This document shows positions 1 to 5,756 of a stretch of 17,027 nucleotides of DNA, in pieces (positions within the stretch are counted from its first letter, which is position 1; each line of letters starts with the position of its first letter). The notes below the pieces were generated by a model. It saw only the letters and a program-made list of their open reading frames with translations. It searched no databases and was not told the origin of the DNA. The translations under genes and the position numbers were made by a program. Source of the stretch: JAIBJP01 sp035639875 (GTDB taxonomy: Bacteria > Actinomycetota > Thermoleophilia > Gaiellales > Gaiellaceae); NCBI GenBank assembly GCA_035639875.1, contig DASQXE010000015.1, forward strand, positions 1 to 17,027, in the 5' to 3' direction.

Positions 1-480
1 GCGCTCGCAAAGCAGGAACGGCGACCCGACCGGCGCTTGGGCGAGATCCTGGTCGCGGACGGGTTGCTCACGGGGCCGGCTCTCGCCCTTGCGCTCGCAG
101 AGCAACACGGGCTCGATCTCGGACCAGAGGAAGAACTCGACACGAAGCTCGAGACGGTGATCAGGCCCGCAACGCCCGCGCAATCCGTCTATCGCGTGTA
201 CGAGGTGGAGTTCGAGCCGACGTACAGGACCGGTTCGATGGTCTGGGAGAGCGCGAACTTCCTCGAAGCGGCCGACTTTGCCTGTGAGTTCGTCGAACGG
301 CGCAATCCGAAGGGGCTCGAGATCCAGAAGACCGACGGGCGCTCCTTCGAAACCGTCTGGACGTACAGCGAAACCCGCGCGGCCGCCGAGTCGTCTTCGC
401 GCAAGAACCTCGTGCAAACCTTCGGCTACGACCCGATGCGCTGGGACACGCGCAGCCGCTTCGACTCGCAGACGAAATAG
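1..480 (+). CDS. MshEN-like segment protein, 5' end missing
   Basis: The reading frame is open from base 1, so the gene begins before the window. A TTG at 37 is an unlikely start because the family pattern already runs upstream of it. The first ~40 visible residues read ALAKQ, then RRLGEILVADGLL, then ALALALAEQHGLDL. This matches the helical pattern of the MshEN domain (N-terminal domain of GspE/PilB-type ATPases and some c-di-GMP receptors), where RLGEIL and a later A..EQ.GL are typical. After a short linker comes a ~70-residue part (YRVYEVEFEPTYRTG, then SANFLEAADFACEFVERR) that I do not recognise; it looks like a small alpha/beta domain. No ATPase motifs are present, so it is not GspE itself. 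It ends in TAG at 478-480, facing the next gene. Function unknown; a regulatory or c-di-GMP-binding role is only inference. Confidence 0.7.
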   Translation, partial: ALAKQERRPDRRLGEILVADGLLTGPALALALAEQHGLDLGPEEELDTKLETVIRPATPAQSVYRVYEVEFEPTYRTGSMVWESANFLEAADFACEFVERRNPKGLEIQKTDGRSFETVWTYSETRAAAESSSRKNLVQTFGYDPMRWDTRSRFDSQTK

Positions 481-482
481 CT

Positions 483-496
483 CGGGCGTTCGCTCG
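483..496. terminator. weak hairpin between convergent genes
   Basis: A 5-bp stem (CGGGC with GCTCG, including one G-U pair) and a GTTC loop fill the 17-base gap between two converging stop codons. There is no T-tract on either side. It could serve as a weak bidirectional terminator, but the evidence is only position and symmetry. Confidence 0.25.
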
Positions 497-497
497 G

Positions 498-1055
498 CTA
501 GCGCGCGACGCGATATCGGAGGTGGACCATTCCGTTGCCGAAACGGCGCTCGTCCATGAGCTCGAGCTTCTGGCGCAGGTTCTCGGGCACGAATCGTTTC
601 CCCCCTCCGACGATTATCGGCGCGACGAAGAAGTGGCATTCGTCGACCAGCTGGGCCTCGAACGCGTGCGCAGCGAGGCTGGGTCCGCCGATGATCAGGT
701 CGCTATCAGCCGACTCCTTGAGATCGCGGACGGCGTCCGCCTCGAACTCGCGCTCAATTCGCGTCCTGGCCGTCGAAGGGCGTGCGAGCGTGCGTGAGTA
801 GACGATCTTGTCCGCCGCCTGCCAAATCTCCGCGAAGTCGCGGATAAAGGGCGGTTGGTCAGGAGTGTTCATGGTCTCCCACGCGACCATCACTTCGTAC
901 AGGCGGCGGCCGTACAGGTGGGTGCTGATCGACCGTTCGAGGTCGTTGATGAAGCGGTGCACCTCCTCGTCAGGCTCGCTCCAGGCGAAGTTCCCTTCTT
1001 CGTCCGCGACGTAGCCGTCGAGCGCGGTAATCGCCGAGTAGATCAGGCTCCCCAT
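498..1055 (-). CDS. dihydrofolate reductase / RibD C-terminal family protein
   Basis: 185 aa, the usual length for stand-alone RibD_C/DHFR-like reductases. The N-terminus (LIYSAITALDGYVADEEG) is the first strand and loop of the fold. LYGRRLYEVM marks the cofactor-binding region, and DLIIGGPSLAAHAFEAQLVD followed by a VAPIIVGGGKRF segment is the conserved C-terminal half. Such proteins bind NADPH in the cytoplasm and reduce small pteridine-like or unknown substrates; most actinobacterial copies have no assigned substrate, so this is not a confirmed folA. The ATG at 1055 has no Shine-Dalgarno. A TACGCT box at 1069-1074 (minus strand) lies 13 nt upstream and would give a very short leader; it falls inside the tRNA relic. 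Gene 1 converges on its 3' end. Confidence 0.88.
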   Translation of the reverse strand: MGSLIYSAITALDGYVADEEGNFAWSEPDEEVHRFINDLERSISTHLYGRRLYEVMVAWETMNTPDQPPFIRDFAEIWQAADKIVYSRTLARPSTARTRIEREFEADAVRDLKESADSDLIIGGPSLAAHAFEAQLVDECHFFVAPIIVGGGKRFVPENLRQKLELMDERRFGNGMVHLRYRVAR

Positions 1056-1066
1056 GTGCGAGCGCT

Positions 1067-1134
1067 GCAGCGTACCGCGATAGACCGGGGACCTCCGGCT
1101 TCAAAGCCGGCGCTCTCCCAGCTGCTAACGCCCG
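1067..1134 (-). pseudogene. decayed tRNA-Ala(TGC) relic
   Basis: Read on the minus strand, this interval follows a bacterial tRNA-Ala closely through its middle. TTAGC is followed by AGCTGGGAGAGCG, the D arm lacking the usual TC after TAGC. Next come a perfect anticodon stem CCGGC/GCCGG and a variable region AGGTC. The anticodon loop is TTTGAA, 6 bases instead of 7, which equals TTTGCAA of tRNA-Ala(UGC) minus the C. The T arm is broken: CCCCGGT is followed by CTATCG rather than TTCGAAT. The acceptor ends still pair partly (GCGT with ACGC plus a G-U), and no CCA follows. Three independent defects argue for a dead gene. It lies between the SRPBCC stop and the DHFR-like start. An odd functional tRNA-like RNA is possible but less likely. 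Confidence 0.65.
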
Positions 1135-1144
1135 ACGGCGGAAA

Positions 1145-1627
1145 TCACTGCAGTTCCTCGAGCAAGATCTGACCCCGCCCCACCTCGAGAAGATCCTTCA
1201 AGTGGCCACGGCTTGCCTGGAGCTCCCGCCCGGCCATGGAGATAAAGAGAGGCTCCGCCCACTTGAAGAAGCCGCGCGATTCGACGTAACCGATCGCGGT
1301 CAGCCTCGTGCCGCCGTCGAGCCGTTCGAGCCGATACTCGCCGCTCATCGGAGCACCGCCGGCCACGTACTTGAAGGCCGAGGACGTCGACGGCTCGTAT
1401 TCGGTGATCTCCCTGGTCATCTCCACCTGAATTCCGAGAAACCTGCGCCGCTCCCGAAGCTGCGTGCCGACGCCGACGGGCCCCTCTTCGACCTGCTGGC
1501 ACTCGATCAACGTCGTTTGCCAGGACGGATCGTTTTTCGGATCGTGGACGAAACGGAAGACGTCCTCGATGGGGCGGTTGATCACGATGGTGTGCTCGAT
1601 GGTGTTCAGGCGAGTCTCCTTTGGCAC
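1145..1627 (-). CDS. SRPBCC (START/polyketide-cyclase fold) family protein
   Basis: The sequence has the classic SRPBCC beginning NTIEHTIVINRPIEDVFRFVHDP, then NDPSWQTTLIEC and GVGTQLRERRRFLGIQVEM. A central EYRLERLDGGTRLTAIG strand pair and a C-terminal helix (MAGRELQASRGHLKDLLE) follow. These helix-grip proteins hold a hydrophobic ligand in a cavity; no enzyme activity can be assigned. The longest frame opens with GTG at 1627 (160 aa). However, an AGGAGA (1620-1615) sits 6 nt before CTG at 1609-1607, and starting there gives a protein beginning right at NTIEHTIV (154 aa), where family members normally start. The GTG has no Shine-Dalgarno or TANNNT box. Likely a single-gene unit. Confidence 0.85.
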   Translation of the reverse strand: MPKETRLNTIEHTIVINRPIEDVFRFVHDPKNDPSWQTTLIECQQVEEGPVGVGTQLRERRRFLGIQVEMTREITEYEPSTSSAFKYVAGGAPMSGEYRLERLDGGTRLTAIGYVESRGFFKWAEPLFISMAGRELQASRGHLKDLLEVGRGQILLEELQ

Positions 1628-1648
1628 CGGGGACTATCGAGCCCCGGT
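1626..1648. repeat. 7-bp perfect inverted repeat upstream of SRPBCC gene
   Basis: ACCGGGG (1626-1632) and CCCCGGT (1642-1648) are perfect inverted repeats with a 9-nt loop. They cover the GTG codon and the 5' end of the SRPBCC gene. This could be an operator or an RNA hairpin that affects translation; only the symmetry is seen. Confidence 0.4.
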
Positions 1649-1661
1649 CCGGCAATGACAA

Positions 1662-1674
1662 GGCGCCGAGCGCC
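1662..1674 (-). terminator. possible terminator of the Rossmann-like gene
   Basis: GGCGC/GCGCC with a 3-nt loop, followed on the minus strand by TTGTCATT. It lies 24 nt past the stop codon of the gene at 1698-2120. The stem is short and the T-tract poor, so confidence is low. Confidence 0.3.
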
Positions 1675-1697
1675 CGAACTTGTCGAGAGGCCTTCGA

Positions 1698-2120
1698 CTA
1701 GTCGACGTCCACGACCAGGTGGGTGACCGGGACGCCGAAGCGCTCCGAGGCCTCCTCGGCCGAGTCCTTCTCCAACCAGCTCGCCTCGTCGCCCGGGCGC
1801 GTGACGACGAGCACCTCCTCGGCCGGCCACTGGCGCAGCGCATCCTCGATCGCCTGCACCGGGTCCGCATCGCCGACTTGGGCCGCGACGGCGGCCGTCT
1901 CGGGCTCGACGGCGCGCTCCGCCGAACCCGCGATCTTCGCGGCTTGCTCGCGAGCCTCGTCCTCGTCGGTCGCAAGCCACTGCAGCGGCGAGAGGTCCGA
2001 GGCGGGCGCGACGACGCGCACCTCAGCATTCTCTCCGCCGGCGTGCTCCCGAACGCGGTCCCGCAAGAGCTCCGGGTCTACGGGAGCGGTTGCGACCACC
2101 AACAAACGCTTCGGAGTCAC
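1698..2120 (-). CDS. small Rossmann-like protein (UspA-like), function unknown
   Basis: 140 aa. The N-terminus KRLLVVATAPVDPELLRDRV and the later AEVRVVAPASDLSPLQWL show two beta-alpha units. The middle helix (DEDEAREQAAKIAGSAERAVE) and AIEDALRQWPAEEVLVVTRPG, then ERFGVPVTHLVVDVD, complete an alternating alpha/beta layout like a universal-stress-type domain. I see no GxxGxxxxxxxxxG(S/T) ATP-binding signature of true ATP-binding Usp proteins, so ligand binding is doubtful. It starts at GTG 2120; TATCGG, a near match to TANNNT, lies exactly 7 nt upstream, fitting a leaderless start. It is divergent from the serine protease gene, separated by 62 bases. Acidic, cytoplasmic, no membrane segments. 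Confidence 0.75.
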   Translation of the reverse strand: MTPKRLLVVATAPVDPELLRDRVREHAGGENAEVRVVAPASDLSPLQWLATDEDEAREQAAKIAGSAERAVEPETAAVAAQVGDADPVQAIEDALRQWPAEEVLVVTRPGDEASWLEKDSAEEASERFGVPVTHLVVDVD

Positions 2121-2182
2121 GTCAGGACCGATACCCGAAAGAGGGAGGAAGGAAAACGGGAACGGGGTCGAAACCCGTTGTC

Positions 2183-2899
2183 ATGCGGCCACTACTGCGC
2201 GCGCTCCTCGCCACGACCGCCGTCGCTTTCGCCATGGCCGCTCCTGCGGGAGCGATCTTGAACGGGCAGCCGGATACGGCTCATCCGTATGTCGGCATCC
2301 TCGTCACCGTCGTGGACGGACAGCGCGTGCCCGTCTGCTCGGGTTTTCTCGTCTCGCCGACGGCGTTCGTGACCGCGGCGCACTGCGTCTATCTCCTCGG
2401 AGACGATCCGGCCTACGTATCGTTCGACCAGACGTTTACGTCGAGCTCAGCGCTGCGCAGTGGTACGGCCGTTCCCAACCCTGCCTTCTCGCCCGACTCC
2501 AACGCGCACGACATTGCGCTCGTGGTCCTCGACCGCCCCGTGAACAACCGCGGTTTTGCCGAGCTTCCGGACGTCGACCTCCTGAGCGGGTCCGCGAGGA
2601 AAGACCCACTCACCGTCGTCGGGTATGGAGCCAGTGGATTTAAGCGTGGCACGCCGATCTCTCCTCTAGTGCGTAGCTACGGGGTTGCCGAACTTTCCAA
2701 GCTGGAGAAGGGCGGATTCGATCTGAAGATGTCGAGCGGGATCTGCTACGGCGATTCGGGCGGGCCGGTCCTTCTCGGCAGCTCCGACGTCGTCGTCGGC
2801 ATCAACTCGTTCGTGACCAGCAACCGCTGTGCGGCGAACGCCTACGCGTTCCGCGTCGATACCCCCGAGTCCCTGGCGTTCCTCGGGCCGTACCTCTAA
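2183..2899 (+). CDS. secreted trypsin-fold (S1 family) serine protease
   Basis: 238 aa from ATG 2183, chosen because it begins a clear signal peptide (MRPLLRALLATTAVAFAMAAPAGA). Cleavage after residue 24 would leave ILNGQ, equivalent to the activating N-terminus (IVGG) of S1 proteases. The catalytic triad is visible: H67 in TAAHC, D110 in AHDIALV, S192 in GDSGGP. Cysteines C52/C68 and C188 plus one in SNRC match the two conserved disulfides of the fold. The S1-pocket position six residues before the catalytic serine is Gly (G186), not Asp, so it should not favour Lys/Arg like trypsin. It acts outside the membrane on unknown proteins. No good Shine-Dalgarno precedes the start; instead AACGGG and CCCGTT can pair just upstream (about 2160-2180). 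Confidence 0.9.
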   Translation: MRPLLRALLATTAVAFAMAAPAGAILNGQPDTAHPYVGILVTVVDGQRVPVCSGFLVSPTAFVTAAHCVYLLGDDPAYVSFDQTFTSSSALRSGTAVPNPAFSPDSNAHDIALVVLDRPVNNRGFAELPDVDLLSGSARKDPLTVVGYGASGFKRGTPISPLVRSYGVAELSKLEKGGFDLKMSSGICYGDSGGPVLLGSSDVVVGINSFVTSNRCAANAYAFRVDTPESLAFLGPYL

Positions 2900-2916
2900 G
2901 GGCTCCCGGCGAGCCT
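2900..2916. terminator. small hairpin at convergent gene ends
   Basis: GGCTC (2901-2905) and GAGCC (2911-2915) pair perfectly around a CCGGC loop, with a possible G-U at the base. It occupies the junction between the protease stop and the stop of the next leftward gene. No T-tract; a weak bidirectional terminator at best. Confidence 0.3.
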
Positions 2917-3208
2917 AGTCTCCCCAGTCGAAGTCGCGCGAGCGACCCCAGAGCGTGTCTTCCGGATCCTGCGGGGCCTCGTCCGTGGGCCAGGCGAGGA
3001 CCTTGTCCGGATCGATGTCCTGCTCGCCGCTCAGCGTGTCTTCGATGCGCGCTTGCTCTTCCGACTTGAAGAGCGGGTGATTCTCGAACGGGTCGTCGAC
3101 GCGATACCGCTCGAGGGGCATGTTTCCGTCGAGCTCGGAGTTGCGCCGTTTGAGCTCGAGGTGCTCCTCGATGATGCGCGCGAAAGTTGACTCTTTGTCG
3201 AACGTCAT
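2915..3208 (-). CDS. small acidic hypothetical protein
   Basis: 97 aa starting at ATG 3208, which has a strong GGAGG 5 nt upstream; a GTG two codons earlier abuts the ribosome site and is less likely. The protein is soluble and very acidic. It starts with MTFDKESTFARIIEEHLELKRRNSELD, a probable amphipathic helix. It continues with proline- and acid-rich parts (RYRVDDPFENHPLFKSEEQARIEDT) and ends DTLWGRSRDFDWGD. I recognise no family. The DGC gene lies downstream on the same strand after 87 bases, so the two may share a transcript, although no coupling is visible. Confidence 0.75.
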   Translation of the reverse strand: MTFDKESTFARIIEEHLELKRRNSELDGNMPLERYRVDDPFENHPLFKSEEQARIEDTLSGEQDIDPDKVLAWPTDEAPQDPEDTLWGRSRDFDWGD

Positions 3209-3247
3209 CCGCACCTCCAGTGTGGGGGTCGCATCGACAGGCGCGAG

Positions 3248-3253
3248 ATTCTA
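3248..3253 (-). promoter_or_regulatory. -10 box TAGAAT for the small acidic protein
   Basis: TAGAAT on the minus strand matches TATAAT at five of six bases and would place a start about 30-35 nt before the ATG at 3208, leaving room for the GGAGG site. No convincing -35 element is seen. Confidence 0.4.
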
Positions 3254-3295
3254 AACGACCCGCTCAGTTTGTGGATGTTGTGCAGGGATCGGACC

Positions 3296-5068
3296 CTAAC
3301 GAGGCGCACGGACGGCTCCGTTCGCGTCCGCGCAGACCACGCAGTTCTTGCCGGCCGACTTCGCACGGTAGAGGGCCTCGTCGGCGGCGGCGAAGAGCGC
3401 CGCGGCCGTTCCCGCCTCCGGGAACGAGGCGACGCCGAAGCTCGCCGTCACCGTAAAGGCGATCCCGTGCGGCGCATCGATCTCCCGCCCGCCGAGCGTC
3501 TCGCGGAGACGCTCGGCCAGGCGCTCCGCTCCGGCGAGATCGGTCTGCGGGAGCAGAACGGCGAACTCCTCGCCGCCGTAGCGCGCCGCGACGTCGATGT
3601 CGCGAACCGTCTCTCGAAGGACGTCGGCAAAGGTGCGCAAGACGTCGTCACCAGCCTGGTGTCCGTGGCGATCGTTCACCTGCTTGAAGTCATCGAGATC
3701 GGCGACGATCAGGGCAAGCGTGCCGCCGAACCGCCCCGCGCGGCTGATCTCGTTGGCGAGCGCCTCCTCGAACTGGCGGCGGTTCGCAAGCTCGGTCAGC
3801 CCGTCGGTACTCGCCTGGCGCTCGACGAGCCGATGTAGTCGCACGTTCTCGAGGGCGATCGAGGCTTGCGAGCCGAGCCAGAGGGCGAGCTCGCGCGACT
3901 GGTCGCCGAAGTCCGCGCCCTCGGGTGCGAGCAGGAGCATGGTGTTCTCGCCTCCGTCGGGCCCGAGCGGAATGACGAGCGGCCGGCCGCCGCGTTCCGG
4001 GTCGCCCGCGCGCGCCTGCTCCCGGCCCTCGACGATGAGACGGCCGCCGGCGGCGCCTGTCGCCTCGACGGCGCTCTCGATGATGACGTTCAGGAGCGTG
4101 AAGGGATCGTGCGTTGCCGCGAGCGCCTTGCCGAAACGGTCGACCGCGTCTTGCACGCGGCCACGCTCGGCCGAGAGCTGCTCCGACATCTGGTTGAAGG
4201 CACGGCCGAGCGCGGCGAACTCGTCTCGCCCGCGCACGGGAACACGTTGTCCGAACTGGCCGCGGGACACTGCGCCGGCGGCGTTGGCGAGCTCCTTCAG
4301 CGAGCGTACAATCGTGCGACCGAGGAGCCAGGCGAGCAGGGCGACGACCGTGAGGGCCGCGAGGGTGAAGAGGAGGTAGCGCTCGCGCAGATCGCCGACC
4401 GCCGCGTGGATCTCGCTCTTCGGAGTCAAGGCGACCAGCGTCACGGCGGGGTCGCCGGCGAGGATGGCCGTCGAGACGGCGCGATACGTCGTTCCGCCGA
4501 GCTCGAGGTAGCGCGGTCGCTCGCCGGGAAGCTCCCGGCTGCCGATCAACTTCGGTGGGCCGGCGACGACTCGCCCACCGGTGGCGAGGAGCAGCCGGTC
4601 TCCGGCCTCGAGGCCGGCGTTGGCGCGGAGCTCGCCGAGGAGCGCGTTGTCAAGGGGAAGCCAGACGACGATCGCTCCGAGGACTCTTCCACTCGAGGAG
4701 ATGACCGTGGCGGTGCGGCGAGCCGCGAGCCGCGGCGGCTCCGATCCGGCGACGAGCGTGTCACCGGAGTAGAAGGCGGAATGGGGAATGTCGCGCGCGA
4801 CGCGGAGGAGCACGGCGCGGTTGTGCTGAACGAACGCGCGCTGCACGCTGGTTGCGTGGGCGAGGGAGGTCGCGGCGCCGGCGGCGTCGTCCCGGACGCT
4901 CTGGGTGTAATCCCGCACGGCGACACGCAGCGCCGCGTTCAGCCGCGCATCCGTATTCCCGAGCTCGCTGCGGGTCGCCACCTCGCTGAAGGCCCACGAT
5001 GCAGCCACGAGCGGCACCAGCGCGAGGACGACGAAATACGTGACGAGTCGGAGCTTGAAACTACCCAT
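3296..5068 (-). CDS. membrane-bound diguanylate cyclase (sensor-HAMP-GAF-GGDEF)
   Basis: 590 aa from ATG 5068. Order: transmembrane helix ~6-24 (TYFVVLALVPLVAASWAF), extracytoplasmic sensor ~25-230 with Cache-like strands, second membrane helix ~231-253, HAMP ~251-303, a GAF-like segment ~310-412 (NVIIESAVEATGA), and GGDEF ~420-580. The active-site motif is GGEEF (498-502), a form found in active cyclases. RDID (489-492) five residues before it is the RxxD inhibitory site, so product feedback is expected. DLDDFKQVNDRHGHQAGD is the conserved metal and GTP-binding stretch. It should make c-di-GMP from two GTP in response to an external signal. TAGGTG lies exactly 7 nt before the ATG, and the AGGTG within it could also act as a weak ribosome site. 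A GTG at 5089 would add seven poorly supported residues. Confidence 0.93.
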   Translation of the reverse strand: MGSFKLRLVTYFVVLALVPLVAASWAFSEVATRSELGNTDARLNAALRVAVRDYTQSVRDDAAGAATSLAHATSVQRAFVQHNRAVLLRVARDIPHSAFYSGDTLVAGSEPPRLAARRTATVISSSGRVLGAIVVWLPLDNALLGELRANAGLEAGDRLLLATGGRVVAGPPKLIGSRELPGERPRYLELGGTTYRAVSTAILAGDPAVTLVALTPKSEIHAAVGDLRERYLLFTLAALTVVALLAWLLGRTIVRSLKELANAAGAVSRGQFGQRVPVRGRDEFAALGRAFNQMSEQLSAERGRVQDAVDRFGKALAATHDPFTLLNVIIESAVEATGAAGGRLIVEGREQARAGDPERGGRPLVIPLGPDGGENTMLLLAPEGADFGDQSRELALWLGSQASIALENVRLHRLVERQASTDGLTELANRRQFEEALANEISRAGRFGGTLALIVADLDDFKQVNDRHGHQAGDDVLRTFADVLRETVRDIDVAARYGGEEFAVLLPQTDLAGAERLAERLRETLGGREIDAPHGIAFTVTASFGVASFPEAGTAAALFAAADEALYRAKSAGKNCVVCADANGAVRAPR

Positions 5069-5147
5069 TCGGAAACACCTAGCCGACACCCCTATCGGCC
5101 TCGCGGCAATCCCTCGTTAGGGGGATCCCTCCGACGGGGGGTGCGAA

Positions 5148-5417
5148 TTAGAAGACTGGGCGCTCGAGGGCGACCGAGACGATCATCCCCGCGATCCAGC
5201 ACAGGGTGCAGAAGCCGACCGCGAAGGCCGCCAGCCGGCTCTGGAACCCGCCCATAGCCGCTGCTACGAGCGAAATCAAGACCGCGCCGGACGCCACGCG
5301 TCCCGGGTAATAGACGATCCCGACGACGCCGGCAAAGATCGCGGCTGCGGCGAGGAAGCCGGCGACGTATTCGGACGGCCGAACCGTGTCGGGCGAGCGG
5401 GTCTCGTCGACGCTCAA
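5148..5417 (-). CDS. small three-helix membrane protein
   Basis: 89 aa with three predicted membrane helices, about residues 17-38 (YVAGFLAAAAIFAGVVGIVYY), 41-58 and 62-84 (ending VSVALERPVF). The N-terminus MSVDETRSPDTVRPSE is polar and probably cytoplasmic. The start is TTG 5417, accepted because it overlaps the stop of the upstream gene as TTGA, the usual form of translational coupling. No other start exists in this frame. Family not recognised. The DGC start follows after 79 bases in the same direction, so all three genes may be cotranscribed. Confidence 0.68.
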   Translation of the reverse strand: MSVDETRSPDTVRPSEYVAGFLAAAAIFAGVVGIVYYPGRVASGAVLISLVAAAMGGFQSRLAAFAVGFCTLCWIAGMIVSVALERPVF

Positions 5418-5692
5418 GCCGATCTAGCGGCGCGCTCGCGGGCGCGCACCGGGACGGGCCGCCGCACGGGAGCGCCGTGCGGGCCAGGGCGCCGACCGGG
5501 GATGGGACGCGAAGGGCGCCGACGCCTGCCCGGACTCCCTACTCCGCCGCCCCCGTCGGAGCTCGTTGCCCACCCGGGAGCCGATCCGCCTGCGGGAGCG
5601 GGAGGATCCTTGACCGCCCACCAGATCACGTAGCCGAGGTAGGCGACCGGAATCTTGAGGATCACCAGGAACCAGATGGTGAGCCAGAGCAC
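5414..5692 (-). CDS. single-span small membrane protein with Arg/Pro tail
   Basis: 92 aa from GTG 5692. The N-terminal ~27 residues (LWLTIWFLVILKIPVAYLG, then YVIWWAV) form one hydrophobic helix. KDPP, a Gly-rich linker and a strongly basic Arg/Pro tail (GRRRRPSRPIPGRRPG) follow, so it is probably anchored with a cytoplasmic basic tail. The frame is open far upstream, but that part is the antisense of the Nudix gene. The GTG is supported by a TACACT box exactly 7 nt upstream, a leaderless layout. The stop overlaps the next start as TTGA. I recall similar short proteins in Thermoleophilia-like genomes but know no function. Confidence 0.65.
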   Translation of the reverse strand: MLWLTIWFLVILKIPVAYLGYVIWWAVKDPPAPAGGSAPGWATSSDGGGGVGSPGRRRRPSRPIPGRRPGPHGAPVRRPVPVRARERAARSA

Positions 5693-5699
5693 TGGTCGG

Positions 5700-5705
5700 A
5701 GTGTA
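5700..5705 (-). promoter_or_regulatory. leaderless-type -10 box TACACT
   Basis: TACACT on the minus strand, 7 nt before GTG 5692. It fits TANNNT and the spacing of other leaderless starts in this window. No -35 element is evident. Confidence 0.5.
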
Positions 5706-5735
5706 ACCCAGCCCGCTTCCGATAAACACCGACCA

Positions 5736-5749
5736 GCGGGCGTCCCCGC
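5736..5749 (-). terminator. possible terminator of the Nudix regulator gene
   Basis: GCGGG and CCCGC pair around a CGTC loop just past the stop of the leftward Nudix gene. The minus-strand sequence after it (TGGTCGGTGTTTATC) is only mildly T-rich, so termination is uncertain. Confidence 0.3.
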
Positions 5750-5756
5750 CCTGGGC

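Noticed and set aside
1081..1133. tRNA-Sec-like reading of the relic on the plus strand (TTCAAA loop)
   Set aside because: The loop has 6 bases and no long variable arm or extended acceptor is seen; the minus-strand tRNA-Ala match is much better.
1626..1650. T-arm-like sequence that could be the missing 3' half of the tRNA relic
   Set aside because: It lies upstream of the relic on the minus strand rather than downstream, and the loop is 9 bases instead of 7.
1694..1705. 12-bp perfect palindrome containing CGACT/AGTCG half-sites like the 6449-6471 operator
   Set aside because: It lies over the stop codon of the Rossmann-like gene, lacks the 3-base spacer and the GTT/AAC flanks, and is probably chance.
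5069..5147. Possible c-di-GMP riboswitch before the diguanylate cyclase
   Set aside because: A GCCGA/TCGGC hairpin is present, but the conserved GEMM core (such as GGACGCAAAGCC) is absent, and a TANNNG box 7 nt before the ATG suggests no leader.
3866..5257. Long rightward open frame of 463 codons
   Set aside because: It is the antisense of the diguanylate cyclase, whose domains are unambiguous; composition is typical of a shadow.
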